Of a DNA stretch of 64,000 bases, positions 44,653 to 56,235 are shown one piece after another (within the stretch, counting starts at the first letter, position 1; each line of letters begins with the position of its first letter). The DNA is from Erythroxylum novogranatense (Eukaryota > Streptophyta > Magnoliopsida > Malpighiales > Erythroxylaceae). The DNA lies in contig CM057224.1 of the NCBI GenBank assembly GCA_029891385.1, positions 38,259,005-38,323,004 of the forward strand, written 5' to 3'. The notes below the pieces were generated by a model. The model did no database searches. It saw only the letters and a list, made by a program, of their open reading frames with translations, and had not been told where the DNA came from. The position numbers and the translations under genes were made by a program.

Positions 44653-45084
44653 TATCGACTAGTGCTATCAACTCGTGATGTATGCACACACATTGGGTTA
44701 TCAACTCTTGATGCGCGTACATCTGATGCACACTGCCCAATTTCGCCTCTGTCCACATTGACCTTGAGTTTACTCAACAAATCAACGCTTCTAGTGAAAA
44801 CCGACCCATTAATCCAAAAATCTTATTTTCATGGTTCGAACATATCCGTATAAAGTGAGCTTGGGTTTGCCCAACAACCCAACTCTATAAGAACTCTGGT
44901 TCTCCCCATATTAATGGAAGACGTTAGTTTTCATATGATGTGTGAGGGTTTTCAGGTCTCATCTTCTTCTCCTCCAAGCCGTAGGATTATAGTCACCATG
45001 ACTATATGGAATGATTTAGGGCAATTCATCAATCACATTGAATCTATACCTAAAACCATCCATCATCCCACCTTTGCATGTTGT

Positions 45085-45274
45085 AAGTCGACTTGTGTAT
45101 GTGTAAGTCGACTTATGCTAGTGTGTAAGTCGACTTATGCATGTGTAAGTCGACTTATGCAGCTGTGCACGAACAAGTCGACTTGTACCATTGTGCAAGT
45201 CGACTTGTACCATTGTGCAAGTCGACTTATCGTTTACGATTGACAAGTCGACTTATATCTTTATTAGTCGACTT
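45085..45274. repeat. Array of nine AAGTCGACTT palindromes in the F leader
   Basis: Copies begin at 45085, 45105, 45127, 45147, 45175, 45197, 45219, 45245 and 45265 (the last with one mismatch). Start-to-start distances are 20, 22, 20, 28, 22, 22, 26 and 20. Linkers are variable, often TGTGTATG or GTACCATTGTG-like. E has only one remnant (TAGTCGACTA near 51480). Confidence 0.92.
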
Positions 45275-45289
45275 ATCCATGTAGAATTG

Positions 45290-46388
45290 CTATCTAATCG
45301 GCTAATTTCTCAATCCGTGCAGTTCCAATTCACAATACCAAGTGTAATATCCTTTATTATGATGTACCAATAAAACACTTTCATTGTTCCATGCTTACCA
45401 TATATAGTCAAACTATACATGAAAAACTTGAAATTGATGAATACACTCTTATTCATTCAGATCTCCAAATAATTTAAGAATATCAAACTATCACCCTAAG
45501 TATCTCTAGGTAGTCTAAACTTTATCAAGACTACTTCGGCACATGTCACAAAATTTGTGACGGCCAAAATAATCAAGACAACGAAATGCACTAACGAGAC
45601 GCTAATGTGACACATTTGACATCCGAAAAATATTTGGAAACCCAATTTCAAGAAATTCAATTTGGAAAGCATACAACATCAATATAACACATTTTTAATC
45701 ACATTAAAAATGATCCAAGGTATTGGAATTGAGAAATACACAATTTATCATTCCAAACAAAACAGCTCCAGCAACTTTCTCAAAACTGCCAAGCTCTGTG
45801 TTTTGCTTGAAAACCTCATTGAAACAATTTCAATAAATTCTGAGAACATTACAGAGGTTACAACATGTTCACAAAATGTTCCATGAATTCTTTCAGGATT
45901 TATTTTCAACAAAAACTCATCCAACCTCAGCAACAAATCCAATGTAGAATCTGTGTTCCTCAACACAGTTATTCCCAGCAGCACACAATAAATTCTCAAA
46001 TAAATAGTAAATCACCTCTAAAATATTTTTCCATTCTCATCGACATTCATAAACATCTTAGAGACATGTTGGTGAAAGAAAATCCGAAAAAAAAAATTTC
46101 TACAATTTATTATCGAATTTATAAGCATGCCTGTTCATTGAATGTGCACAAAGACAGCAACCAGAACATTGGGGAATAAATTAGCAAAACCATAACAAAT
46201 CACATTGATAAATTCCAAGCTTTCACAGACATATGCAACAACATCTTGTGAACATATCTGGAAAGAAAATTTTGAAAACAATATTTCTACAGTGAATTCG
46301 AAATTCACACAATCAACATGCATCATCGTCACAAGCAATAGGCAACTCCGACCTAGTCATGGTTTCTTCGTTATACACGACACAAGTG
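45290..46388 (-). other. Element F 5' leader, non-coding
   Basis: AT-rich leader between the primer site and the palindrome array. No supported gene. About 100 bases (45291-45420) are shared with E near 51200-51340; the rest is missing from E. Confidence 0.65.
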
Positions 46389-46400
46389 GCTCTGATACCA
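46389..46400 (-). promoter_or_regulatory. Primer binding site of element F (tRNA-iMet)
   Basis: TGGTATCAGAGC on the element strand, one base from the LTR end. Confidence 0.92.
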
Positions 46401-46401
46401 C

Positions 46402-48271
46402 TGTAGGAAAATCCCGGTGTGAGCATCACATGCCCACGGTGCAGAAAACAAAAATTTTTGTTCAGGTACCTTCCCGAAATCCAAGATCCATGTGTCTGTA
46501 CAACAAACTCAAACCATAACGGCCAAAGGAGACCGTCTCTAACGGTATCCACGCAGAGATCGGAGAACCTAACCGGGATAAACCCTTTGACCCGGGAATA
46601 GTTAGAACAAGTTAAAGACTACTAGATCTTACCTTATTCTTGAAGAGCTAAAGAAAAGATGATGAGGAGGATGAGAAGCTTGATGATCGATGGTGGTAGG
46701 TTGAAAGATAAAACTCCTTTTATCTTCCACCAAAAACCAACGAAGATGAGAGCTTAAAGAGATAAAAACCCTTTCTTCTTACTTTTATTCAAAAGCAACG
46801 ACCATCATCCTCTCTTCTCATTTGCCATGTGTCTTTAACACTTAAAGACATATTAAATGCTAAAGTGGGAGATGCTTCCACGTTAGCCACTTTATATATA
46901 TATATATATAGTTATAAAGTTAAACTTGCCTTCTCCTTCATGCTTCCACGTTGCAACATATATATATATTAATTAATTATTTAATTAATATATATATATA
47001 TATTAATGTTGAAGTGGTCCAGTCACACTGGGGTCGGTCCTACCGGTCTACCGGGTCCTGATATGGGAAAAACCCCCGAAAACCTTTTTCAGCAATGTCG
47101 ATGTTGCGATCTCATCGGGACATATCTCGATCTCATCGGGATCCATTTAATCCTTTTGCTCTCCATATATTGGAACTCTGTCCAAAACTATTTTACGAAT
47201 TCTCCGAGATACTCTTATGCATGTGACCCATTAGGTTCCCGGTTATGTTGGCCACTTCGATTAACACTTAATCCAAGCAAGTCATGAGCGGTATCTAGCA
47301 ACACATCATGACCCCCAATTGACCGGAAAGTAATTGGTTTGATGAATGAACATGTATTCATCATGAACCATATCACGAACCTTTCCATAGACAATTACCG
47401 TGCAATTCATCCTTTCACCATGCTATACCCCACTTGGTTATGAGTATGGGCAAAGTGTCAACTCTTTACTAGACTGACTATGTCAAATCTAGTCCAAGTG
47501 ATTTCAGTTCTTGTCCTGGGACTCATTACTTTATATGTCAATGAAGGCATTCTTCATGACATATATGCTCCGGCCAGAGACTTCCTAGTAATGACCCTGA
47601 CAAGAGGCCATGGGTATCATCTTCTGCTATCACAGAAGTGGTGAATTCTCTATTGTTTACTCAATTACCTTCGAATACCTCAAGTTGTACCCAATCACCA
47701 CCCTATAAGCGATCTCTGTAAGGCAACAAGGAATAGAGTCAAAGCACAGAATCAGTATCCAAGATATTCTTGAGCACCTCAAGTCTAAGGATACTTGCAC
47801 CATTGCTATGATGAGATTATCACTGACATTAGAATAGGACATCCATGTGATGATCTCATAGCAGGTCTACCAATGTACTTACTACCTCTAGTAAGCATCC
47901 GCATCTCAACCCTAAATATCTCATATTTACATCTTCTGAGATCCACTGCTTGATCAAATCAAGGAGCTTGAGATGTACTAGTCTCTCCGGATTACCGATG
48001 TCCAGTCTCAGTAATCCTATGACTAGGGATAATTTAGATACTGACATAATTGCACATGATAGGAATCTCAGTAGTATGATCACATCATAATTTCCTTCAT
48101 GCTATGTCATATATCATGGACTTCATTAATTTGCTTATAGATCAATATCCATTCATAAATAATGAACAGCAAGTTAATGAAATATGCCTTTCTTTATTTA
48201 TTCATAAAGACTGTACACAAATTTGTACAAAATGCGCTAAAGGCAATTGCCTTTAGGGCACTACTCTAACA
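46402..48271 (-). repeat. Element F 5' LTR (right)
   Basis: About 1.87 kb. Promoter-zone TA repeats at 46893-46910 and 46959-47004; terminal hairpin GTGGGCAT/ATGCTCAC with one wobble near 46421-46439; donor at 46632. Forms an inverted repeat with E's first LTR, 834 bases away. Confidence 0.92.
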
Positions 48272-48977
48272 TGGGGCCCCGACTGCACTCAAATTTCTGT
48301 TACATCTCGAAGTCGCCGATCCTCACCGCAATGCCCTCAACTCAACGAAGGTGCCCATATCAGACCGGGCTAACCTGGTACGGATCTCCAGATTAAGCCC
48401 TCCCTCGAATCTCCGGCACCTATCAGACTCTGAACAAATCAAAGCAGAGGCATATCCCATCAACTCATTGAATCGCACCTCATAATCAGCCACTGACATC
48501 TGACCCTGCCTCAACTCAAGAAACTCTTGCATCTTCATCTCTAAATACACCTTGGGCATGAAGTTATCTCTGAATGCCCTCAAAAAATCATCTCATGTCA
48601 ATATGCAGGGCCTGGTAGAACTGCCCGGGACAGTCTTCCACCACTGAAAAGCCGGACCCTGAAGCAAAGACACTGCATAGTCAAAATGCTCCTCAGAGTC
48701 GCAGTCCATCTGATTGAGGACTCTCTCTGTCCTCTCTAACCATCCCTCAGCCTCCGCAGGGTCGGCGATGCCATAAGTCAACAGCTCCCTGCTTGCGCAG
48801 TCTATCATACCTCCTCTCCCGTTTCACGGGAACTCTGGGAGGCAACTCATCAGAATGAGGCACAGGGGACTCTCTACTAGCTCCCACGGATCCTTGGTCA
48901 GCTGGTTGATCCACTTGATCCCCAAGAACGGATGACCTATAACAAACAAAAATCTGATCAATTTCTGCTTTTCTCAC
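48272..48977 (-). pseudogene. Element D gag, capsid part (right of F)
   Basis: Frame 48977-48747 gives DQPADQGSVGASRESPV and ERRYDRLRKQGAVDL, then shifts; 48808-48593 has DPAEAEGWLERTERVLNQMDC and LLQGPAFQWWKTV; 48583-48323 has FMPKVYLEMKMQEFLELRQ and RRFEGGLNLEIRTRL. No ATG opens the frame: the conserved part starts right after TTTGTTTGTTATAG|GTC, an acceptor-like site (AG at 48938-48937). TGGGG at 48272-48276 is F's right TSD. Confidence 0.87.
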
Positions 48978-49024
48978 TGAAATTCAAGCCTAAAATATAC
49001 TATGCCCAAAAGATGTCAAACCAT

Positions 49025-49036
49025 GCTCTGATACCA
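49025..49036 (-). promoter_or_regulatory. Primer binding site of element D (tRNA-iMet)
   Basis: TGGTATCAGAGC, five bases inside the 5' LTR. Confidence 0.92.
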
Positions 49037-49041
49037 CCTAA

Positions 49042-49105
49042 TATAGCGCCCCCTTACCGTAGGGTACGCACCGGGATACCCGTGGGTCGTTCCGACGCAT
49101 ATCCT
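49042..49105 (-). repeat. Element D 5' LTR, terminal piece
   Basis: The last 64 bases of the 5' LTR, cut off from the remainder (58053-60717) by E. Its end reads CTATA where the intact end is CTACA, one transition. ATCCT at 49101-49105 is E's left TSD. Confidence 0.9.
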
Positions 49106-50943
49106 TGTTAGAGTAGTGCCCTGAAGGCAATCGCCTTTAGCGCATTTTGTACCAATTTGTGTACAGTCTTTATGAATAAATAAAGAATGGCATATTTCAT
49201 TACGTTGCTATTCATTATTTATGAACTGATATTGATCAATAAGCAAATTAATGAAGTCCATGATATATGACATAGCATGAAGGAAATTATGATGTGATCA
49301 TACTACTGAGATTCTTATCATGTGCAATTATGTCAAGATTCAAATTATCCCTAGTCATAGGATTATTGAGACCGGACATCAGAATCCTAAAGACTAGTAC
49401 ATCTCAAGCTCCTTGATTTGATCAAGCAGTGGATCTCAGAAACTGTAAATATGAGATATTTAGGGTTGAGATGTGGATGCTTACTAGAGGTAGTAAGTAT
49501 ATTGGTAGACCTGCTATGAGATCATCACATGAATGTACTATTCTAATGTCAGTGATAATCTCATCATAGCAATGGTGCAAGTATCCTTAGACTTGAGGTG
49601 CTCAAGGATATCTTGGATACTGATTCTGTGCTTTGACTCCATTCCTTGTTGCCTTATAGAGGTCGCTCATAGGGTAGTGATTGTGTACAGCTTGAGGTAT
49701 TCGAAGGTAATTGAGTAGCTAATAGAGGATTCACCACTTCTGTGATAGCAGAAGATGATACCCATGGCCTCTTGTCAGGGTCATTACTTGGAAATCTCTG
49801 ATCAGAGTACATATGTCATGAAGAGTGTCTTCATTGACATATTAAGTATTAAGTAATGAGTCCCGTGACAAGAACTGAAATCACTGGACTAGATTTGACA
49901 TAGTCACCTAGTGAGAGTTGACACATTGCCCATACTCATAACCAAGTGGGGTATAGCATGGTGAAAGGACTAATTGCACCAGAATTGTCTATGAAAAGGT
50001 TCGTGATATGGTCCATGATGAATATAGCTTCATTCGTCAAACCAATTACTTTCCGGTCAATTGGGGTCATGATGTGTTGCTAGATACCGCCATGACTTGC
50101 TCAGATTAAGTGTTAATCTAAGTAGCACAACATAACCGGAACCTAATGGGTCACACGCATAAGAGTGTCTCGGAGAATTTGTAAAATAGTTTTGGATAGA
50201 TATCCAATATATGGAGAGCAATCGGATTAAATGGATCCTAATGAGATCAAGATATGTCCCGATGAGATCGCGACATTGATATTGCTGAAAAGGGTTTTCG
50301 GGGGTTTTTCCATATCGGGACCCGGTAGGATCGACCCCAGTGCGACTGGACCGCTTCAGCAATTATATGCATATATATATATATATGATTAATTAATTAA
50401 ATAATAAATATATATATATATATGGTGTGTACGTGGATGGAGGAAAGGAGCTTTAAAAGCTTCCTTTATTTTGCTTAGTCATTAAGTATATTTAATGGCT
50501 AGAAGACAAACTTGGAGAGGTGAAGAGAGATGATCGTTGGTGTTGCTTTAAAATGAAGAAAGAAAGAGTTCTTTTGGTCTTTGATTGATGATCATCGTTG
50601 GCTAAAGAAGAAAGAAGAGAATTGTTCTCTCATCTCTCACCAACGTGCTTTTCATCATCTTCAAGCATTTTCTTCTCAAGCTTCTCCATCATTTTCAAGC
50701 TCTCCGTAACAAAGGTAAGATCTAGCGCTTTTACTTTGTTCTAGCTATTCCCGTCAAAGGGTTTGTCCTGGTTAGGTTTTTCCGATCTCTGCGTGGATAC
50801 CATTAGAGACGGTCTCCTTTGGTCGTTTTGGTTTGACTTTGTTATATAGTCACATGGATCCTGACTTTCGGGAAGGTCCCGGAACAAAAATTTTTGTTTT
50901 CCGCACCGTGAGCATGTGATGCTCACACCGGGATTTTCCTACA
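49106..50943 (+). repeat. Element E 5' LTR
   Basis: TGTTAGAGTAGTGCC to TTTTCCTACA. Promoter-zone TA microsatellites at 50365-50387 and 50402-50424; leader donor-like AAAG|GTAAGA at 50715; terminal hairpin at 50908-50926. Confidence 0.93.
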
Positions 50944-52320
50944 GTGGTAAAAGGATTTTTGTCTTTTAGTACATTTGTCTTTAACAATTAAAGACATTAA
51001 ATGTTACTTTATGACTAAGCATTAAAGGAAGTGGAAGATGATTGTCGTGTGTGTATAAGAGGTTTTAAAAAACAAGTTTTAAAACCTAAGTTAAAAGGTT
51101 GGAAGTGGGAAAGAAGGAGATCATCGAATCTCTCCATCATCTTTCACCATCTTCAAGCTTCATCTTCTCCAAGCAAACTTATTCATCGATTTCAAGTTTC
51201 ATGTATAGTTTGACTATATATGGTAAGCATGGAACAATGAAAGTGTTTCATTGGTACATCATAATAAAGGATATTACACTTGGTATTGTGAATTTGAACT
51301 ACACGGATTGAGAAATTAGCCGATTAGATAGCAGGGCTAAAACCAAATCAACCGCACATGTACCGTCATCGGCACCTCATTCCAAATGACCGAACATGCA
51401 CCACCGACCGAAAGTGCATGATAATCCATCCCAATGATCGAACATGTACCATCACCGAACGCACAAGATAATCCATAGTAGTCGACTAGCATAAGTTCCA
51501 ATGATCAAGCACATGCACCAAATGACTAGAACATTCACCAATGACTACTACAACATCTGAAGGTGGGATGATGGATGATTTTAGGTATAGACTCAATGTG
51601 ATTGATGAAATACCCTAACTCATTCCAAATAGTCATAGTGACTATAATCCTACAGCTTGGAGAAGAAGAAGATGAGACCTGAAAACCCTCACACATCATA
51701 TGAAAACTTACGCCTTCCATTAATATGGGGAGAACCAGAGTTCTTATAGAGTTGGGTTGTTGGGTAAACCCAAGCTCGCTCTTTACGGATATGTTCGAAC
51801 CATGAAAATAAGATTTTCGGATTAATGGGTCGGTTTTCAATAGAAGCGTTGATTTGTTGAGTAAACTCAAGGTCAACGTGATGAGGCGAAATTGGGTAGT
51901 GTACATCAGATGTACACGCATCAAGAGTTGATAACCCAATGTGTGTGCATACATCACGAGTTGATAGCACTAGTCGATAGTTGCATCTATGAAGCAAATG
52001 GTATGACCGATACCTGCCGATAGATCTAAGGTGGCTTGTTGGGTAAACCCAAGGTCATTTTAGTAATGTCGGATATCTATGATGCAATTGGTATGACCGA
52101 TACCTACCGATTGACCTAAGGTGGCTTGTTGGGTAAACCTAAGGTCATTGTTAGTACTATCGGATATCGACCCACTAGGACATTTTGTCATAATATTTCT
52201 TGGATTCGTACTGAGGGTTATGGATTCTTTGAAACTAGTGGTAGCCATATGCATGACATGCAAATCCTTATGATCATGCATTTAATTCTATTCTAACATT
52301 CTTTCTCTCTTTCTCTTTAG
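50715..52320 (+). other. Candidate leader intron of element E
   Basis: Donor AAAG|GTAAGA in the LTR leader and acceptor TTTCTCTTTAG, 11 bases before the gag ATG. The span is 1606 bases and includes the primer-site position. The parallel sites in F support it; there is no transcript evidence. Confidence 0.45.
50908..50926 (+). promoter_or_regulatory. LTR-terminal hairpin of the E/F family
   Basis: GTGAGCATGTGATGCTCAC: a perfect 8-bp stem with a 3-base loop, 17 bases before the LTR end. F's right LTR keeps it with a G-U pair. Confidence 0.6.
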
Positions 52321-52331
52321 GTTGATTGAAG
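50944..52331 (+). other. Element E leader with damaged primer site and degenerate repeats
   Basis: After GTGGTA the expected TCAGAGC is absent, so the PBS is lost. A segment at 51330-51550 carries imperfect repeats of CGAACATGYACCA and GATAATCCAT in place of F's palindrome array. The 90-bp tandem repeat follows (about 51989-52168). The leader ends in a pyrimidine run CTTTCTCTCTTTCTCTTTAG (to 52320), then GTTGATTGAAG and the gag ATG. No gene is supported; open frames in reverse are shadows. Confidence 0.75.
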
Positions 52332-53202
52332 ATGACTTCAAGTGTGAACTTGCCGCTTATGGACTCAAACAAATTAATCGGACCAAATTTTCTTGATTGG
52401 TGAGAAATCGAGAATTGTTCTCGTGTCCGAGGAACTGGATATGTCCTAGATGTTCCACACCCTGATCCACCTGCTGCTGATACTTCTGATCAGGATCAGA
52501 AAGTATATCGAAGATCTCAAAGACAAAGACATAGCAACCTTTATTATGCTTGCCTCGATGTCACCAGAGTCGCGTAAGCGGCGTGAGTCTATGGATGCTC
52601 ATACCATAGTGTTTCATCTTAGGAGTCGCTTTGATGAGCAAGCTCGGTCTCGAAAGGTTTGAGACCTCGAGGTTACTCTTCACTACTAAGATGACTCCAG
52701 GTTCATCTGCAGTGCAGTATGCACTGAAGATAAATGGGTATATTGAAAGGTTGGCTATCTTAGGTTTTGTCATGGATTATGAATTAAGTGTTGACTTAAT
52801 TCTAGTTGGATTGTCTGATAGTTATTCACAGTTTGTGTTAAACTATCGGATGAATCAAATATCCACGACAATCCCTCGAGTTGATCAATCTGCCAAGACA
52901 ATGAGAGCAAGCTATCGAGAAGGATAGCAAGGCAAGGTCTTATGGTGGACTCTTCTTCCGTTCCAAGAAAAGAAACCAAGAAGAAGAGATCTAAGAAACC
53001 GAAAGGAAGTATAGCCAAGAAGAAATCCAAAGAGACTGCACCAAAAGGAACTTGTTTCCATTGTGGCAAAATTGGTCACTGGAAGAGGAACTGCAAAGTC
53101 TATCTCGAGGAATCAAGCGTAAGAAGGCATCGATGCCTCGACTTCTTCGTATATTTTGTCATTGAGGTTAATACTGCTTCGATCATAACATATGGGTATT
53201 AG
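52332..53202 (+). pseudogene. Element E gag with CCHC knuckle
   Basis: ATG at 52332 starts MTSSVNLPLMDSNKLIGPNF, the usual copia gag opening, then shifts. 52631-52927 holds TTKMTPGSSAVQYALKINGYIERL and LILVGLSDSYSQFVLNYRMN (the UBN2 region). 52942-53202 has a Lys-rich stretch and an intact knuckle CFHCGKIGHWKRNC. Confidence 0.88.
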
Positions 53203-54525
53203 ATACGGTTGTGGCTCACACATATGCAATGATATGCGGGGCCTCGTGGACGATGAGAGACTCATGAAGGAGAACTAGACTGCGTGTGGGAAATGAAGCA
53301 AGAGTTGCTGCATTAGCCATAGGCACTTACTTTTGTCACTCCCCACCGGGCTTGTAATTAAATTGATGAATGTTATTTTGTACTGATTAACAAAGAACAT
53401 ATCATTCATTTCTTGTTTAAATAGAGTGGTTTCCATTTGACTTTTAGTAGCAATGGTTGTTCTATTAGTTTGAATGGAATGCTTTATGGTACTGGTACTT
53501 TATGCAATGGAATTTACATATTAGATATGTCACATCCAATTATGAATGTCAATGACACGAAAAGACATAAACGAGATAATTTAAAATCAACTTACTTATG
53601 ACATTTTCGCCTAGGCCATATAAATGAGAGACGCATAGCTAAGCTCCATAAGAGTGAAAGTTTAGGGTCATTTGATTATGAATCATATGACACATGCGAA
53701 TCTTGTTTATTAGGCAAAATGACTAAGTTACCCTTTAAGGGAAAGGGTGAACGAGCGACTGGAGTATTAGACCTAATACATTCAGATGTATGTGGTCCGA
53801 TGTCCATCCATGCTAGAAGTGGTTCTCTTTACTTCATTACCTTTATCGATGATTATTCTCGATATGGGTACCAGATTCGATGAGATACAAATCAAGCATT
53901 TGAAAAGTTCAAACAATTCAGAAATGAAGTAGAAAACCAACTTGGGAAAAGTATCAAGACATTGCGATCCGATCGTGGTGGGGAATACTTAGACCAAGAT
54001 TTTTTGGATTATCTCATGGATAAAGGGATTTTATCTCAATGGACTCCTCCTTACACACCACAAAGATAATGGTGTGGCGAGAAAGGAGAAATCGAACCTT
54101 GTTAGACATGGTACGATCAATGATGGGCTTTGCAGTTACCAAAATCCTTTTGGGGATATGCAATCGAGACAATTGCTTACTTGTTAAACGAGTTCCATCA
54201 AAGATTGATGTTACTCCATATGAGATGTGGACTAACAAAAGACCCTATCTTACTCATTTGAAAGTTTGGGGTTGTCACGCTTATGTGAAGCGGACACGGT
54301 CGAGATAAACTTGATGCAAAATCGACAAGTGTTTGTTCGTAGGATATCCTAAAGAAACAATGGGATATCGCCTATCTTCTTTGAGGAACAAAAGGTGTTT
54401 GTTTCAAAGCATGCTGTCTTTTTAGAGAAAGAGTTTCTTTTACAAGAAGACAAGGGAGCAAAATTGAACTTGAAGAAGTTCAAGATGCGTGAACAGACGC
54501 AGATCAACTGCCTGAACCTGAAACT
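53203..54525 (+). pseudogene. Element E protease and integrase, fragmented
   Basis: Nucleotide alignment to F gives protease near 53200-53260, the finger (LGHINERRIAKLHKS, CESCLLGKMTK) near 53610-53730, core residues near 53780-54060 (HSDVCGPMS; LRSDRGGEYLDQDF) and the C-terminal part VKRVPSKIDVTPYEMW at 54190-54240. Frames change many times, so no product is possible. Confidence 0.87.
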
Positions 54526-55161
54526 GTGACTCATACAAATGAAGTAACAGTTCAACCTTCTACAACACACGAAGTTCGTAGGTCACATAGGATACGCTCT
54601 GTTCCCAAGAGATATGGATTTCTCGTGAGTGAACAGAATGACGTATTGCTCATAGAAGATGATGAGCCTACCACCTATGAAGAGGTTCTGAAGATTTCAG
54701 AGTCTAAGAAATGGCTTCAAGCCATGAAGGCCGAAATGGATTCCATGTATGAAAACCAAGTATGGACTTTGGTTGAGGCACCCGAAGGAATAAAACCCAT
54801 AGGGTGTAAATGGGTTTTCAAAAAGAAAACCAACATGGATGGTAATGTAATTACCTATAAAGCAAGGCTTGTGGCTCAAGGTTTTCGTCAAAGACAAGGA
54901 GTTGACTACGACGAGACCTTCAGCCCAGTAGCAATGCTTAAATCCATTAGGATACTCCTAGCCATTGCCACTCATTATGATTATGAGATATGGCAAATGG
55001 ATGTGAAGACAGCTTTCCTAAATGGGAATCTAGCTGAGGATGTGTATATGACACAACCTGAGGGCTTCATCTCCTATGATGGCGAAAAGGTATGCAAGCT
55101 TCAAAATCCATTTATGGATCAAGCAAGCTTCAGAGTTGGAATATCCATTTTGATGAGGTAA
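54526..55161 (+). pseudogene. Element E linker and RT N-terminal half
   Basis: 211 codons. RRSHRIRSVPKRYGFLV is the basic linker typical between integrase and RT in copia, followed by KKWLQAMKAEMDSMYENQ, GCKWVFKKKTNMDGN, YDETFSPVAMLKSIR and DVKTAFLNGNLAEDVYMTQP. A deletion after VCKLQ shifts the frame. Confidence 0.9.
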
Positions 55162-56105
55162 TCAAAGAGTTTGATTTCTCAAAACCGGATGAATACCGTG
55201 TATAAGAAGGTTAATGGGACTGCAATCGTATTCCTTGTGCTGTATGTAGATGACATATTATTGCTAGGAAACGATGTCTCGATGCTACAATCAGTCAAGA
55301 TTTGGTTGTCCAAACAATTTGCCATGAAAGACCTTGGTGAAGCAACTTATATCCTTGGGATAAGGATATATAGAGATAGATCAAAAAGATTGCTTGGTCT
55401 TTCACAATCAACGTACATAGACAAGATGCTAAAGAGGTTTAGCATGGAGCAATCCAAGAGAGGGTACCTTCCCGTGACTCATGGGATAACACTCTCGAAA
55501 TCTATGTGTCCTAAGACACAAGATGAGAGGATGCGCATGGATATGATCCCGTATGCATCTGCGGTAGGATCTATCATGTATGCAATGCTATGTACGAGAC
55601 CGGATGTATCATATGCTCTAAGTGTTACGATCAGATACCAATCGGATCCTGGTGAGGGTCACTGGGTGGCTGTCAAGAATATCCTCAAGTACTTGCGAAG
55701 GACTAAGGATGTTTTCTTGATATATGGGGATGGAGATCTCCAGGTGAGCGGGTATACAGATGCCGCCTAACTGATAAGGATGATTCCAAATCCCAATCAA
55801 AGGTTACATATTCACACCGAACAGCGGGCGATCACCGGAAGAGTTCCAAACAAGAGACGACTGTCGATTCAACAACCGAGGCGAGTACATTGCCGCTTCG
55901 TAAGCAAAGAAGGAAGGTTTGGATCAAGAAGTTCATTATCGAACTTGGTGTGGTTCCTAGCGATGATGGGCCCATACTGCTTGTATTGTGACAACAATGG
56001 AGCTATTACAGCGAAGGAACCAAGGTCTCATCAACGATCCAAACACGCACTCTGCAGATATCACCCGATCGGGAGATCATTGGGCGAGGTGATGTCCAGA
56101 TAGAG
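55162..56105 (+). pseudogene. Element E RT C-terminal half and RNase H
   Basis: 55171-55770 holds the intact YVDDILLLGND active site, MKDLGEATYILGIRIYRDRS, LLGLSQSTYIDKMLKRFS, PYASAVGSIMYAMLC and GYTDAA of RNase H. It then breaks: at 55771-56105 the sequence differs from F chiefly at CTG/CAG-type positions, with short frame changes. Confidence 0.88.
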
Positions 56106-56223
56106 AGAATTCCCACAGAAAGCGTAATATTGCGATCCGTTGACAAAGCCATTGTCACGTAAGAGTTTTGATTCTCATGTACTCGCTTTATGGTATTAGA
56201 TATCAAGGCGATTGGCTTTAGGT

Positions 56224-56235
56224 CAAGTGGGAGAT
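56224..56235 (+). promoter_or_regulatory. Polypurine tract of element E
   Basis: AAGTGGGAGAT directly before the 3' LTR. Confidence 0.85.

Larger units (their letters stand above)
44312..46632 (-). other. Candidate leader intron of element F spanning the PBS
   Basis: On the element strand the LTR leader ends in TAAG|GTAAGATC (donor G at 46632). The first strong acceptor, a pyrimidine run ending CTATAG, lies ten bases before the gag ATG. Removal of the 2.3 kb would delete the PBS and the palindrome array. E has the same layout (50715-52320). Inferred from sequence only. Confidence 0.45.
38572..48271 (-). mobile_element. Element F: Ty1/copia, Angela/BARE-like, inserted in gag of D
   Basis: About 9.7 kb, minus strand, LTRs of about 1.85 kb with TGTTAG...CCTACA ends, TSD TGGGG, intact tRNA-iMet PBS and PPT. 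Integrase lies before RT, which defines Ty1/copia. RT and RNase H blocks resemble the Angela lineage. It shares its family with E but lies in opposite orientation. Confidence 0.92.

Noticed and set aside
45085..45274. CRISPR-like array
   Set aside because: Short 10-bp palindromic repeats with about 10-18 base linkers in a plant retrotransposon leader; no cas genes and wrong repeat and spacer lengths.
51535..51997. Reverse-strand 140-residue and 102-residue frames in E (44545-45243 in F)
   Set aside because: Shared between E and F because the leader is homologous; frames are not conserved and no motif is present.
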